Source: an uncultured Oscillospiraceae bacterium (GTDB lineage Bacteria; Bacillota; Clostridia; Oscillospirales; Ruminococcaceae). Taken from it: 64,000 nucleotides of DNA. The notes beneath the pieces are model-generated. The model saw only the letters and a list, made by a program, of their open reading frames with translations, had not been told where the DNA came from and did not search any database. Below are positions 17,266-26,347 of the stretch, one piece after another (the first letter of the stretch is position 1; every line of letters begins with the position of its first letter). A program made the position numbers and the translations under genes. Location of the stretch: the NCBI GenBank assembly GCA_910584715.1, contig CAJUAN010000002.1:124001-188000 (forward strand), given 5' to 3'.

Positions 17266-18606
17266 ATGACCAATAATAAAGAACAATGGTCGTCCCGCTT
17301 TGGATTTATCATGGCAGCGGCGGGATCGGCAATAGGATTGGGTAATCTATGGAAATTTCCCTATATCACGGGAACTAACGGCGGCGCGGTATTCCTGCTG
17401 CTGTACATCGTTTTCCTTGTGCTTCTTGGTATACCTATTCTTTTATCGGAGCTTTCCATAGGCAGATTTGCAGGAATGAACGCCATAGATTCCTGTAAAA
17501 AGATCGACTCAAAATGGGGATTTGCAGGGGCATTCGGTATAGCCGGTGCATTCGGCGTAATGTCGAGCTACTGCGTAGTAGGCGGCTGGGTGATACGGTA
17601 CATTATCAACAGCGTTACCGACGCCGGCATGAGCGCGGATTATTTTTCGGAGTTTTCCTCTCGGGGTTTAGAACCTATACTATGGACGTTAGTATTTATG
17701 GCGATTACCTGCTTTATTGTTACAGGCGGAGTAGCCAAAGGAATTGAAAGGGTAAGCTCCATACTGCTGCCAATACTGATAGTATTCCTTTTGGGAATAA
17801 TGATCTACAGTCTTACTCTGCCAAATGCCATAGAGGGAGTGAAGTTTTTTTTAGTACCCGACTTTTCGGAGATAGAGGGCTTTTCGGGATTCATGCGTAT
17901 AGCTCTCAACGCCATGGGGCAGGTTTTCTTCTCTCTTTCCCTCGGTATGGGTACGCTCATCACCTACGGAAGCTATCTTCCCAAAGAAAGCAGGCTCTTG
18001 CAAAGTACCGTTACGGTAGTGGTAATGGACACCGTTATAGCTTTAGCGGCGGGATTTGCAATACTCCCCGCGGTGTTTTCATTCGGACTCGAACCGGGCG
18101 GAGGCTTCGGACTTATTTTCCAGACGCTTCCCGTGGTATTCAGCCGAATGAACGGCGGCACCTTTATATCCGCTATATTCTTTGTACTGGTGCTTTTCGC
18201 GGCTCTTACCTCGTCTATCTCGCTGCTTGAGGTAATAGTGGCGTGGGTGTGCACCAAAACGAAGCTTACCCGCACATGGGCTGCAATAATAGTATCCGCT
18301 CTGATTTTTGCCGCTGGAAGCCTTGCTTCACTGTCGGTCGGGGCTGTCCCACAGCTTTCGGTGGGAGACGTTCCGCTTTTCAACTTTTTCACATTCATGT
18401 CCGATAAGGTGATAATGCCTTTGGGAGGCTTCTTTATATGCCTGCTCACAGGCTGGATATGGGGCATACCGAACGCGTCGGAGGAGATATCCAATTCGGG
18501 AAAGCTGAAATTTCGCGCAAGAAAGCTTTTTTCCGTAACGGTCAGATATATCGCCCCTGCGCTGATCGCCGTAATTTTTGTTACCTCCGTTTTCAGCGGA
18601 GAATAA
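17266..18606 (+). CDS. Sodium-dependent transporter, neurotransmitter:sodium symporter family
   Basis: 446 residues, with about eleven hydrophobic segments. The N-terminal WSSRFGFIMAAAGSAIGLGN is the hallmark of bacterial NSS proteins such as LeuT and Tyt1, including the unwound helix 1 that binds sodium. GGAVFLLLYIVFLVLLGIP follows as helix 2. Substrates are usually amino acids. ATG 17266 has AAAGGA upstream; the frame extends further up but without a ribosome site. A strong hairpin terminator follows at 18619. Confidence 0.88.
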   Translation: MTNNKEQWSSRFGFIMAAAGSAIGLGNLWKFPYITGTNGGAVFLLLYIVFLVLLGIPILLSELSIGRFAGMNAIDSCKKIDSKWGFAGAFGIAGAFGVMSSYCVVGGWVIRYIINSVTDAGMSADYFSEFSSRGLEPILWTLVFMAITCFIVTGGVAKGIERVSSILLPILIVFLLGIMIYSLTLPNAIEGVKFFLVPDFSEIEGFSGFMRIALNAMGQVFFSLSLGMGTLITYGSYLPKESRLLQSTVTVVVMDTVIALAAGFAILPAVFSFGLEPGGGFGLIFQTLPVVFSRMNGGTFISAIFFVLVLFAALTSSISLLEVIVAWVCTKTKLTRTWAAIIVSALIFAAGSLASLSVGAVPQLSVGDVPLFNFFTFMSDKVIMPLGGFFICLLTGWIWGIPNASEEISNSGKLKFRARKLFSVTVRYIAPALIAVIFVTSVFSGE

Positions 18607-18618
18607 CAGTTCCCCGCG

Positions 18619-18696
18619 CCGTTCTTCCCTACAGCATTTCCAAAGTGAAATTGCTGTATGCTGCCGTTCTGCGGAAGAACGGTACATATTTTTTAC
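18619..18696 (+). terminator. Long-stem terminator after the symporter gene
   Basis: Outer arms CCGTTCTTCC (18619-18628) and GGAAGAACGG (18673-18682) pair perfectly over 10 bp. Inside them, TACAGCA with TTTC pairs with GAAA and TGCTGTA. A run of six T residues follows within 10 bases. Confidence 0.7.
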
Positions 18697-18726
18697 TAAA
18701 AAATTTGGTAATTTTAATAAAAATCA

Positions 18727-18755
18727 TTTACTTTTTTTCGGGAAAGGTGTATAAT
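18727..18755 (+). promoter_or_regulatory. Promoter overlapping the start region of the AI-2E permease gene
   Basis: TTTACT (18727-18732), 17 bases, TATAAT (18750-18755), directly abutting the first ATG at 18756. Transcription would begin near 18762, so it could serve only a later start codon or a leaderless one. Confidence 0.55.
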
Positions 18756-20075
18756 ATGCTTATGAATTATCCGCCGAAAGGACGTGCCGAATTGAAAATC
18801 GACTTTAACCGGAAATATAACACCATTGCTGTTTACTGCATTCTGACCTTTGCAGTATGTCTCGCACTTGTGCTTGTATGCATCGGATTTCCAACAATAA
18901 GCGGCTACATAAAGGCTTTTTTCAAAGTCATTGCTCCCGTAACATGGGGCGTTGTTATTGCTTACATCTGTAACCCAATAATGAAATCCTTTGAACGCGC
19001 CCTGAAAAAGCTGTTGTGCAAAAAGAAACAGCGTCCGAAGCTTTGCCGCTATCTGAGCGTTTTTGTCAGTATGCTCCTGCTTATCGCGGTGATCTCCCTG
19101 CTCCTTACCATGATAATCATTCAGGTCAGGGACAGTATTATGGAGATTTTTTACAATATACCCGCGTATATCTCTCAGCTCGAAAATCTCGCCTCCAAGT
19201 TCCTGGGCGACTACCCCGAGATAGTGGAATCGCTGGAAACTCAGCTCGATACCATTCAGACAAAGCTTCTCGAATTTGCCAACAGCATTATCCCTAAGCT
19301 GGGAGATCTTTCCATAAAAGTCAAGGACGGCGCGATAGATTTCGTTATCGCTCTGAAGGACTTCATTATCGGATTTATCGTAGCCATTTATCTGCTTATC
19401 AGCAAGGAGACCTTTATCGCCCAGACTCGCAAGGTAATGTACGCAATATTCCCGAAAAATGTGGGAAAAAGCATACTGAGGGTCTCGGCAAGGATAAACA
19501 GCACTCTTTCCGGATTTCTTTCGGGAAAGCTTGTGGACTCGTTTATAATCGGCACGATCTGTTTTATAGTGATGAGGATATTCAGCTGGGACTTCGCGGT
19601 GCTCATCAGTGTTATTATCGGCGTTACTAATATTATCCCGTTTTTCGGTCCGTTCTTCGGAGCGATACCCAGCGCGCTGCTCCTGCTTATGGCCGCACCC
19701 AAGCAGGTCATTCCCTTTGTTATTTTCATCATTATTCTCCAGCAGGTGGACGGAAACATTATCGGTCCAAAGATTCTCGGCGATTCGACGGGTCTGTCCC
19801 CGTTCTGGGTTATGTTCGCCATCTTTGTGGGCGGAGGACTTTTCGGCTTTGCGGGTATGCTTCTGGGAGTTCCCATATTTGCAGTGGTATACGAGCTGTT
19901 CAGAGAATTTGTTGAGTACCTGCTGAAGAAAAAGAAGCTTTCTCACCGCACTTCCGACTATAACGATTTCGATATAAACAATCCTCCTCCGTCTCCCGCC
20001 GCGTCCGCTCCGGCAGCGGCTGTTCCCGCGGACGGCGGCAGCAAACCGGAAAAGGCTGTAAACGTAAAAAAATAA
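18756..20075 (+). CDS. AI-2E family (PerM) transporter
   Basis: About 439 residues with some eight membrane segments. Conserved late blocks GVTNIIPFFGPFFGAIPSALL and LQQVDGNIIGPKILG are the family signature (quoted in parts: NIIPFFGPFFG, QVDGNIIGPKI). Members export small molecules such as autoinducer-2 or act as Na+/H+ antiporters. A long soluble segment sits between the second pair of helices. The tail is Pro/Ala rich. The start is uncertain: ATG 18756, ATG 18762, or TTG 18792, which has AAAGGA 9 bases upstream and would fit the promoter at 18727. Confidence 0.85.
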   Translation: MLMNYPPKGRAELKIDFNRKYNTIAVYCILTFAVCLALVLVCIGFPTISGYIKAFFKVIAPVTWGVVIAYICNPIMKSFERALKKLLCKKKQRPKLCRYLSVFVSMLLLIAVISLLLTMIIIQVRDSIMEIFYNIPAYISQLENLASKFLGDYPEIVESLETQLDTIQTKLLEFANSIIPKLGDLSIKVKDGAIDFVIALKDFIIGFIVAIYLLISKETFIAQTRKVMYAIFPKNVGKSILRVSARINSTLSGFLSGKLVDSFIIGTICFIVMRIFSWDFAVLISVIIGVTNIIPFFGPFFGAIPSALLLLMAAPKQVIPFVIFIIILQQVDGNIIGPKILGDSTGLSPFWVMFAIFVGGGLFGFAGMLLGVPIFAVVYELFREFVEYLLKKKKLSHRTSDYNDFDINNPPPSPAASAPAAAVPADGGSKPEKAVNVKK

Positions 20076-20078
20076 CCG

Positions 20079-20126
20079 AAAGAGCGTCTCAGTTCACAAA
20101 GTGACAGAGGGGGACGCTTTGTCTTT
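20079..20126 (+). terminator. Probable terminator after the AI-2E gene
   Basis: AGCGTC (20083-20088) pairs with GACGCT (20113-20118), with an inner TCAC-AAA-GTGA hairpin, followed by TTTGTCTTT. Confidence 0.5.
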
Positions 20127-20269
20127 AGGAAACAGAATTATCCGGCACCGCAAAAATTTTTTGAAAAAATTTTCCCGGAATGAAAAAAATTGCCCTTTTG
20201 AATTGTATTCATTATGAAAAATAAATTTTGCTCACCAATTTTTCAAATTTACCGAAAGGACTGATCTTT

Positions 20270-22270
20270 ATGACAATTTCCAAGCGCGTATCAAAACTTG
20301 CGGCAGCGGCTGCCGCGGCGGTAATGGCTCTGTCGGCGGTTCCCGCTGTTCCCGTTTCCGCGGCAATCGACCTGAAAAACCTGCCCGTTCCTCTTGAGGA
20401 GGACGACTCAAAAGCGTTCTCTAAAATAGTTCCGGAGCTGTACAGCGCGAAAAGCGACAAATATTGGAGAGGAACTTATACGGAACTGAAATGGAAGCCT
20501 GTTAAAGGCGCTCTGTACTACAAGGTCTACAGAAAGGCGGACGGAGAAGGAAACAAGTGCATTGCCAACGTTTTTGATACGGAGTACGACGATTATGACG
20601 GCAGCGGTACAAATGAGTATAAGATAAAGGCTGTGACTTTTACATACTCCGATGAAAAGGTGCTTACAAAGTATTCTAACACTGTTGAAGTCAAAACAAT
20701 GAAAAAAGACGAACCGGACTATTATTATGCTGAAGGAGAAGTTTCTTCAGATGCGGGCGCGCCCGCTGAAGATGATGAAGCTTTTTTCGACGACAGCGAT
20801 GCTGCCTATGAGCCCTCTCCCGCTCCGGTTCCGGCTCCTGCACCGTCCGCTGTTTCGCAAACGTCAAACTCGCTTTATGTTCCGGTCAACACCGAGGAGT
20901 ACAGCAAGTCCGAGGAAAGCGGCTACAAAAAGGCGGCTATAAGTCCCCTGTCTACCTTTTCCGCGGACGTGGACACAGCTTCCTACGCCAATCTGCGCCG
21001 CCTTATAAACGACGGGGACTACATTCCCGAGGACGCGGTGCGCATTGAGGAAATGCTCAACTACTTCGACTATGACTACGCTAAGCCCGCGGGAAACTCC
21101 CGCTTTGCGGTGACGACGGAGCTTTCCGACTGCCCGTGGAACAGCAAGGCGCAGCTTCTTTCCGTGGGAATTCAGGGCATGGAGCTTGAAAAAGCTCCCA
21201 ACAGCAATCTGGTTTTCCTTATCGACACAAGCGGCTCCATGAGCAGCGAAGACAAGCTGGAGCTTGCGGGAAAGTCCATAAGAAAGCTTTCCAAGACCCT
21301 TGGCAAAAACGACCGCGTTTCCATAGTCACCTACTCCGGCGAGGAGAGAGTTATCCTTGCGGGCGCGAGGGGAGACCAAGTCAACACCGTAAACGCGCTC
21401 ACCTCCATACTTGAAGCGGACGGCGTTACCAACGGCGAAAGCGGCATTCAGGCGGCGTATGCCATTGCCGAAAAATACTTTATTGAGGGCGGCAACAACC
21501 GCATTATCCTCTGCACCGACGGCGACCTGAATGTGGGCATCTCCGACGAGGGAGAGCTTAAAAAGCTTGTGGAGCAAAAGCGCAAAAGCGGCGTGTACCT
21601 GTCTGTAATGGGCTTCGGTACAGGCAACATCAAGGACAACAAAATGGAGACCCTTGCCGACAACGGAAACGGCAGCTACCACTACATAGACTCCGTGACC
21701 GAGGCTGAAAAGATATTTGTCAAGGAGCGCAGCAGCACCCTCTACACCATTGCGAAGGACGTTAAAATTCAGGTCGAGTTCAATCCCGCAAACGTTGAAG
21801 GGTACCGTCTTATCGGCTACGACAACCGCCGTCTCGCAAACGAGGACTTCAACGACGATACCAAGGATGCTGGCGAGGTAGGCGCAGGAGGAAGCGTTAC
21901 CGCGCTGTATGAGATAATCCCCGCGGCGGGCAGGACCTCCGCAGGACTTAAGTACCAGAAAACCGAGCCTCGAGCGGAATTTTCCGGCGAGCTGCTTACC
22001 GTAAAGGTACGCTATAAGAATCCCGACGACGGAAAGAGCTATCAGGTAACCAATACCGTTGACAGAACCGATTATTCCGCAAAAATGAGCAATAACATGA
22101 AGCTTGCCTGTGCGGTGACTGAATTCGGACTTGTCCTCAAAGACAGCGACTATAAAGGCACGGCGGACGTTACACACGCCCTGAAGCTGGCGAAAAGTCT
22201 TACCAAGCCCGACGCATACGAGACAGAGCTCGCGGAACTTATTGCAAAGTACATTAATGACAGAGAATGA
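20270..22270 (+). CDS. Secreted von Willebrand factor A (YfbK-like) protein
   Basis: 666 residues. The N-terminus has a signal peptide (KRVSKLAAAAAAAVMALSA, likely cleaved after VSA). Residues 60-125 read like a fibronectin-type III strand pattern (TELKWKPVKGALYYKVYRK). A Pro/Ala linker (APVPAPAP-like) follows, then the YfbK N-terminal domain with FSADVDTASYANLRR, a vWA domain with an intact metal site DTSGSMSS, and a C-terminal DUF3520-type domain. It probably binds a protein partner outside the membrane. AAAGGA stands upstream of ATG 20270. Confidence 0.85.
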   Translation: MTISKRVSKLAAAAAAAVMALSAVPAVPVSAAIDLKNLPVPLEEDDSKAFSKIVPELYSAKSDKYWRGTYTELKWKPVKGALYYKVYRKADGEGNKCIANVFDTEYDDYDGSGTNEYKIKAVTFTYSDEKVLTKYSNTVEVKTMKKDEPDYYYAEGEVSSDAGAPAEDDEAFFDDSDAAYEPSPAPVPAPAPSAVSQTSNSLYVPVNTEEYSKSEESGYKKAAISPLSTFSADVDTASYANLRRLINDGDYIPEDAVRIEEMLNYFDYDYAKPAGNSRFAVTTELSDCPWNSKAQLLSVGIQGMELEKAPNSNLVFLIDTSGSMSSEDKLELAGKSIRKLSKTLGKNDRVSIVTYSGEERVILAGARGDQVNTVNALTSILEADGVTNGESGIQAAYAIAEKYFIEGGNNRIILCTDGDLNVGISDEGELKKLVEQKRKSGVYLSVMGFGTGNIKDNKMETLADNGNGSYHYIDSVTEAEKIFVKERSSTLYTIAKDVKIQVEFNPANVEGYRLIGYDNRRLANEDFNDDTKDAGEVGAGGSVTALYEIIPAAGRTSAGLKYQKTEPRAEFSGELLTVKVRYKNPDDGKSYQVTNTVDRTDYSAKMSNNMKLACAVTEFGLVLKDSDYKGTADVTHALKLAKSLTKPDAYETELAELIAKYINDRE

Positions 22271-22291
22271 CTGTTAAACCCACAAAAACAG

Positions 22292-22326
22292 CAAAGCGGA
22301 ACGTCCGAAAAAGGCGTTCCGCTTTG
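22292..22326. terminator. Bidirectional terminator between convergent genes
   Basis: CAAAGCGGAACG (22292-22303) and CGTTCCGCTTTG (22315-22326) give a perfect 12-bp stem between the vWA gene and tcdA, which converge here. Confidence 0.8.
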
Positions 22327-22327
22327 T

Positions 22328-23038
22328 TCAGCGGTTATAGCCGCACAGGTCCTTGATAACCTCTCCCGCAATGATCAGTCCCGCCACGGACGGCACAAAG
22401 GCTGTGCTGCCCGGGACTGTTCTTTTTCCGCACTCCTCGTCGGAGGGCAGCGGAGTTATGGGCGGCTCCTTTGAGTACACGACTTTCAGCTTTTTCACGC
22501 CTCTTTTCCGCAGCTCGGTACGCATTACCCGCGCAAGGGGACACACCGAGGTCTCGTAAATGTCCGCAACCTCAAAGGCGGTAGAGTCAAGCTTGTTTCC
22601 AGCGCCCATGGAGCATATTATCGGCACGTCTGCCGCCTGCGCTTTTATCACCAGTTCAATTTTTGCGGAAACCGTATCCACCGCGTCCACTATATAGTCG
22701 TACCGTGAAAAATCAAACTCGTCCGAATTTTCTGGAAGAAAAAATTTTCTGTACGCAGTCACCTGCGCTTCGGGGTTTATCAGCGCGATACGCTCTTTCA
22801 TAACATCTGTTTTGTACTGCCCAACCTTATCAAGAGTAGCTATTATCTGGCGGTTTATGTTAGTCTCGCTTATGGTATCGCTGTCAACAAGATCGAGAGC
22901 GCCCACACCGGAGCGCGCAAGAGCCTCCGCCGCATGACCTCCCACGCCGCCTATGCCGAACACTGCCACGCGGGAATTTTTTAGCTTTTCCATGCCCTCC
23001 TTTCCAAGAAGAAGCTCGGTGCGTGAAAATTGATCCAT
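22328..23038 (-). CDS. tcdA: tRNA threonylcarbamoyladenosine dehydratase
   Basis: 236 residues of the ThiF/E1 superfamily. VAVFGIGGVGGHAAEALARSG is the ATP-binding loop (key part FGIGGVGG), NINRQ the Arg-finger region and CSMGAGNKLD the TcdA-type segment. The family activates and cyclises t6A in tRNAs that read ANN codons. Length fits short Gram-positive TcdA. GGGAGG precedes the ATG. Confidence 0.87.
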   Translation of the reverse strand: MDQFSRTELLLGKEGMEKLKNSRVAVFGIGGVGGHAAEALARSGVGALDLVDSDTISETNINRQIIATLDKVGQYKTDVMKERIALINPEAQVTAYRKFFLPENSDEFDFSRYDYIVDAVDTVSAKIELVIKAQAADVPIICSMGAGNKLDSTAFEVADIYETSVCPLARVMRTELRKRGVKKLKVVYSKEPPITPLPSDEECGKRTVPGSTAFVPSVAGLIIAGEVIKDLCGYNR

Positions 23039-23126
23039 AATAATGCCTCCCGGTAAAACTGTACTTTATAAATATTATACAACATTTTTGTCAGTTTGTA
23101 TATAAGAACGCAGAAAACAGTCAACA

Positions 23127-23155
23127 TTGACATCAAATTAATTATGCGGTATAAT
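23127..23155 (+). promoter_or_regulatory. Consensus sigma-A promoter for the AAA+ ATPase gene
   Basis: TTGACA (23127-23132), 17 bases, TATAAT (23150-23155): both hexamers perfect. Transcription should begin near 23162, only 10 bases before the first ATG. Confidence 0.85.
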
Positions 23156-23171
23156 TGATTTGATATTTTAA

Positions 23172-24356
23172 ATGAAAGAAATGATTCCAATGCTTAAAGA
23201 ATACGCTGAAAAATTACAGTCACTTGCGGTTTTCAGGGGGATACTCAAGGAGAAAACGACCGCGAAGCTGCTGAAATTCCTCATCTCTCCCACACCCGAA
23301 AGCTACGGAGACTTTGTATCGGGGCTTTACGAACACGGTGATTCCCTTACGGATTTTCTCACAGAGATCGTCACGGAGGACGAAAATCCATACATCAAAA
23401 GGATATCCGAGCGCAGGGAAGTCCCTCCCGAAATAGACGCGGCTGCACGCAGGGAGCTTGCTTTTTTGCAGGAGCTTTCGCAACTTACCTCCGAGGAGGC
23501 ATGGAACGCGGCGGGAGAAGGAGCACCCTTTGCCCGCTGGAGCGTCCACGAAACGGATTTTCTTGAAACGTACCGCGAAAGAGTTTCCGCGCTGCATACG
23601 CGGGGCTTCGGCATATTCGCTAAATATCACGCCTTTTCCTTTAAGGACGGCTGTGTCGTCCCCATAAAAAATCCCGACGGTCAGAAGCTTTCTCAGCTTA
23701 CCGGATACGGGCTTGAACGTGAAAAGGTTATTGCAAACACAATGGCTCTGCTAAGGGACAAACCCGCCCAGAACGTGCTTCTGTACGGCGACGCGGGTAC
23801 CGGAAAGTCCTCCACGGTAAAAGCGATAGTGAACGAGTACAGGGACGCGGGTCTGCGGCTCATAGAGCTTACAAAAGCCCATCTTGGGGAGCTTCCCGCA
23901 GTGACTGAGAAGATAGCCGCAAATCCCCTTAAATTCATTATTTTCATAGACGATATATCATTTTCCGCTGACGACGACAATTTCAGCGCGCTGAAAGCCG
24001 TTTTGGAGGGCGGCGCGGCGGCTAAGACTTCAAACACGGTCATCTACTGCACCAGCAACCGCCGCCACCTTGTCAGGGAAACCTTTTCAAGCCGTCAGGG
24101 GGACGAGGTTCACGCCTCCGACACCCGCGAGGAGCAGATTTCCCTTTCGGAACGCTTCGGATTAAAGGTTGCATTTCTTAAACCGAATAAGGATACCTAT
24201 TTGCAGATAGTGGAAAAGCTTGCTCTGGAGTACGGCGTGGAGGTCACACCCGACCTTTTAACCCGCGCGGAGGCTTACGCCCTGCGCCGAAGCGGGCGTT
24301 CCGGCAGAGCGGCACGGCACTTCATAGAGCTTGAAGCGGGAAAAACAAGCGACTGA
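23172..24356 (+). CDS. DUF815 AAA+ ATPase
   Basis: 394 residues. The C-terminal half is a AAA+ domain with Walker A GDAGTGKSS, Walker B FIIFIDDI, a sensor CTSNRRHLV and the SLSERFGL block typical of DUF815 proteins. The N-terminal 180 residues are helical and family specific. DUF815 proteins are widespread in Clostridia, with no proven role. The promoter puts transcription start about 10 bases before ATG 23172, so a start at ATG 23190 (MLKEYAEKL) with a weak AAAGAA site is possible. Confidence 0.83.
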   Translation: MKEMIPMLKEYAEKLQSLAVFRGILKEKTTAKLLKFLISPTPESYGDFVSGLYEHGDSLTDFLTEIVTEDENPYIKRISERREVPPEIDAAARRELAFLQELSQLTSEEAWNAAGEGAPFARWSVHETDFLETYRERVSALHTRGFGIFAKYHAFSFKDGCVVPIKNPDGQKLSQLTGYGLEREKVIANTMALLRDKPAQNVLLYGDAGTGKSSTVKAIVNEYRDAGLRLIELTKAHLGELPAVTEKIAANPLKFIIFIDDISFSADDDNFSALKAVLEGGAAAKTSNTVIYCTSNRRHLVRETFSSRQGDEVHASDTREEQISLSERFGLKVAFLKPNKDTYLQIVEKLALEYGVEVTPDLLTRAEAYALRRSGRSGRAARHFIELEAGKTSD

Positions 24357-24414
24357 GATAATTCACAGATAAAATAAAACAGTAAAAATATTTGTGAAAA
24401 TTTCTCACGAACTA

Positions 24415-24443
24415 TTGACGTTTTCGGGTAAAAATGTTAAAAT
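24415..24443 (+). promoter_or_regulatory. Promoter of recA
   Basis: TTGACG (24415-24420), 17 bases, TAAAAT (24438-24443). I could not find a clean LexA box of the GAAC-N4-GTTC type across it. Confidence 0.65.
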
Positions 24444-24478
24444 AAGAAAAAATGTTCGATTTTTAACGGAGGTACAGT

Positions 24479-25714
24479 ATGGCAGAGAAGAAAAAGGCTG
24501 AGAAAAAAGAAGCGGTGGTCAAGCTGACAAGCGCGGACGAAAAGAAAAAGGCTCTCGAAGCGGCGATAGCGCATATTGAAAAGCAATACGGCAAGGGTGC
24601 GGTAATGAAGCTGGGTCAGGCAGCCGATTTTAACGTTGACTCGATACCCACAGGCTCCATGACTCTGGATATGGCTCTGGGAATAGGCGGCGTACCCCGC
24701 GGAAGAATTGTGGAAGTGTACGGCCCCGAAAGCTCCGGTAAAACAACGGTGGCTTTGCAGATAGTTGCCGAAGCTCAGAAGATCGGCGGCGAGGTAGCCT
24801 TTATCGACGTGGAGCACGCTCTCGACCCCGTGTACGCCAAGGCATTGGGCGTTGACATCGACAATATGCTTGTTTCCCAGCCGGACAGCGGCGAGCAGGC
24901 GCTTGAAATAGCAGAGGCTCTGGTGCGTTCCGGCGCGCTGGACGTTATAGTTCTGGACTCGGTAGCCGCCATGGTAACAAAAGCCGAGATAGACGGCGAA
25001 ATGGGCGATACCCATGTGGGACAGCTTGCGAGGCTTATGTCCCAGGCGATGAGAAAGCTCACGTCGGTAATTTCCAAATCAAACTGCGTGGCTATCTTCA
25101 TCAATCAGGTACGCGAAAAAATAGGCGTTGTGTATGGCAATCCCGAAACTACTCCCGGCGGAAGAGCGCTGAAATTCTACAGCTCGGTACGTATCGAGGT
25201 ACGCAAGGGCGAGGCTATCAAGAACGGTTCCGACGTTATAGGCAGCCGAACCAAGTGCAAGGTGGTAAAAAACAAGGTCTCTCCGCCGTTTAAGGAGTGC
25301 GAGTTTGACCTTTACTTCGGCAAGGGAATTTCCCGTGAGGGCGAGGTGGTCGACCTTGCGGTGGATCTGGGCATCATCAAAAAGAGCGGCGCATGGTTCT
25401 CCTATGAGGACGGCAAGATAGGTCAGGGGCGCGAAAATACCAAGGAATGGCTGAAAAACAATCCCGATAAGATGAAAGAGATCGAGGAAAAGATAAAGGA
25501 AAAAGCAAGCGAAGTGGTGCTGGTATCCAAAAAGAGCAAGAAAGCCGCCGCTCTTGAGGAAGCCGCAGCGGAAGCTGCAACGGAGGCTGCGGGAGAAGCT
25601 GTTTCGGCAGAGGATACGGACGTTCCAGAAACTGCGGACATACCCGAAAAGCCCCCAGTTAACGTTATTATCGACGCTGACGACGATTTTGAAGAATTTA
25701 CGCCGGTCAAATAA
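24479..25714 (+). CDS. recA: Recombinase RecA
   Basis: 411 residues. The Walker A loop GPESSGKTT, VIVLDSVAAM (Walker B), loop L2 with FINQVREKIGV and the DNA-binding GGRALKFYSSVR are all present. RecA forms filaments on single-stranded DNA and drives recombination and LexA cleavage. It is longer than most RecAs: an N-terminal Lys/Glu tail of about 20 residues and a C-terminal Ala/Glu-rich acidic tail of about 60 residues, which in relatives tunes DNA binding. ACGGAGG precedes the ATG. Confidence 0.97.
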   Translation: MAEKKKAEKKEAVVKLTSADEKKKALEAAIAHIEKQYGKGAVMKLGQAADFNVDSIPTGSMTLDMALGIGGVPRGRIVEVYGPESSGKTTVALQIVAEAQKIGGEVAFIDVEHALDPVYAKALGVDIDNMLVSQPDSGEQALEIAEALVRSGALDVIVLDSVAAMVTKAEIDGEMGDTHVGQLARLMSQAMRKLTSVISKSNCVAIFINQVREKIGVVYGNPETTPGGRALKFYSSVRIEVRKGEAIKNGSDVIGSRTKCKVVKNKVSPPFKECEFDLYFGKGISREGEVVDLAVDLGIIKKSGAWFSYEDGKIGQGRENTKEWLKNNPDKMKEIEEKIKEKASEVVLVSKKSKKAAALEEAAAEAATEAAGEAVSAEDTDVPETADIPEKPPVNVIIDADDDFEEFTPVK

Positions 25715-25716
25715 TT

Positions 25717-26340
25717 ATGAGGATAACTGAAATTTCCGCCTATAAGGGCAGCACAATGTGCGTGATATTTGACACGGACGAGCGTATCTACATACACGAA
25801 AAAATACTTGCGGAATATCACCTAAAAGAGGGAATGAACGTCCCCGCCGAGGCTGTTGAGGAAATAGTCTCGGCAAACGGTTACCGCAGGGCGCGGGAGC
25901 GGGCTTTATATCTTTTGGACGTCAGGGACTACGGCTTTGTGGAGATGTACCAAAAGCTGGAAAGGAACTACTCCGAGGACGTTTGTTTAAAGGTATGCAA
26001 GGAGCTTGCGGGACTGCGGCTGATAGACGACAGGCGGTACGCGGAATCGTTGGCGCGGCAGCTTTTCGAGGTGAAGCGGGTTGGTATGTTCAAAGCGAAG
26101 CAGGAGCTAAAGCAGAGAGGGCTGTCCGACAGCATTATCGAGGAGGCGGTGGAGCCTTACGCCGACGAGGAGGACTCCCTTGCCCGTTTGGAGGAACTTG
26201 TGGAGCGGAAGTACGAGCGTTATCTCACCGACGAAAAGGGCGTGAAAAAGGTGAAAAACGCGCTTTTGCGTCAGGGGTACCGTTATTCCGAGATAAATGC
26301 GGTGCTTGATCTGTACGATCTGGATTTTGAGGAGGAGTAA
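25717..26340 (+). CDS. recX: Regulatory protein RecX
   Basis: 207 residues, the usual RecX length, made of three-helix repeats. LIDDRRYAESLARQLFEVKRVG (quoted in part: DDRRYAESLARQL) and KQELKQRGLSDSIIEE are the diagnostic blocks. RecX caps RecA filaments. It starts 2 bases after the recA stop without its own clear ribosome site, so it is probably translated by coupling. Confidence 0.92.
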   Translation: MRITEISAYKGSTMCVIFDTDERIYIHEKILAEYHLKEGMNVPAEAVEEIVSANGYRRARERALYLLDVRDYGFVEMYQKLERNYSEDVCLKVCKELAGLRLIDDRRYAESLARQLFEVKRVGMFKAKQELKQRGLSDSIIEEAVEPYADEEDSLARLEELVERKYERYLTDEKGVKKVKNALLRQGYRYSEINAVLDLYDLDFEEE

Positions 26341-26347
26341 GCGTTCG

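Noticed and set aside
18714..19946. 410-codon minus-strand frame antisense to the AI-2E permease gene
   Set aside because: Shadow of a real gene with GC-rich third positions; product is low-complexity and charged, with no ribosome site.
20864..22177. 437-codon minus-strand frame antisense to the vWA gene
   Set aside because: Shadow frame; the plus-strand product has clear domains and a signal peptide.
24400..24480. LexA box at the recA promoter
   Set aside because: CGAAC and GTTCG half-sites occur but not with the required spacing.
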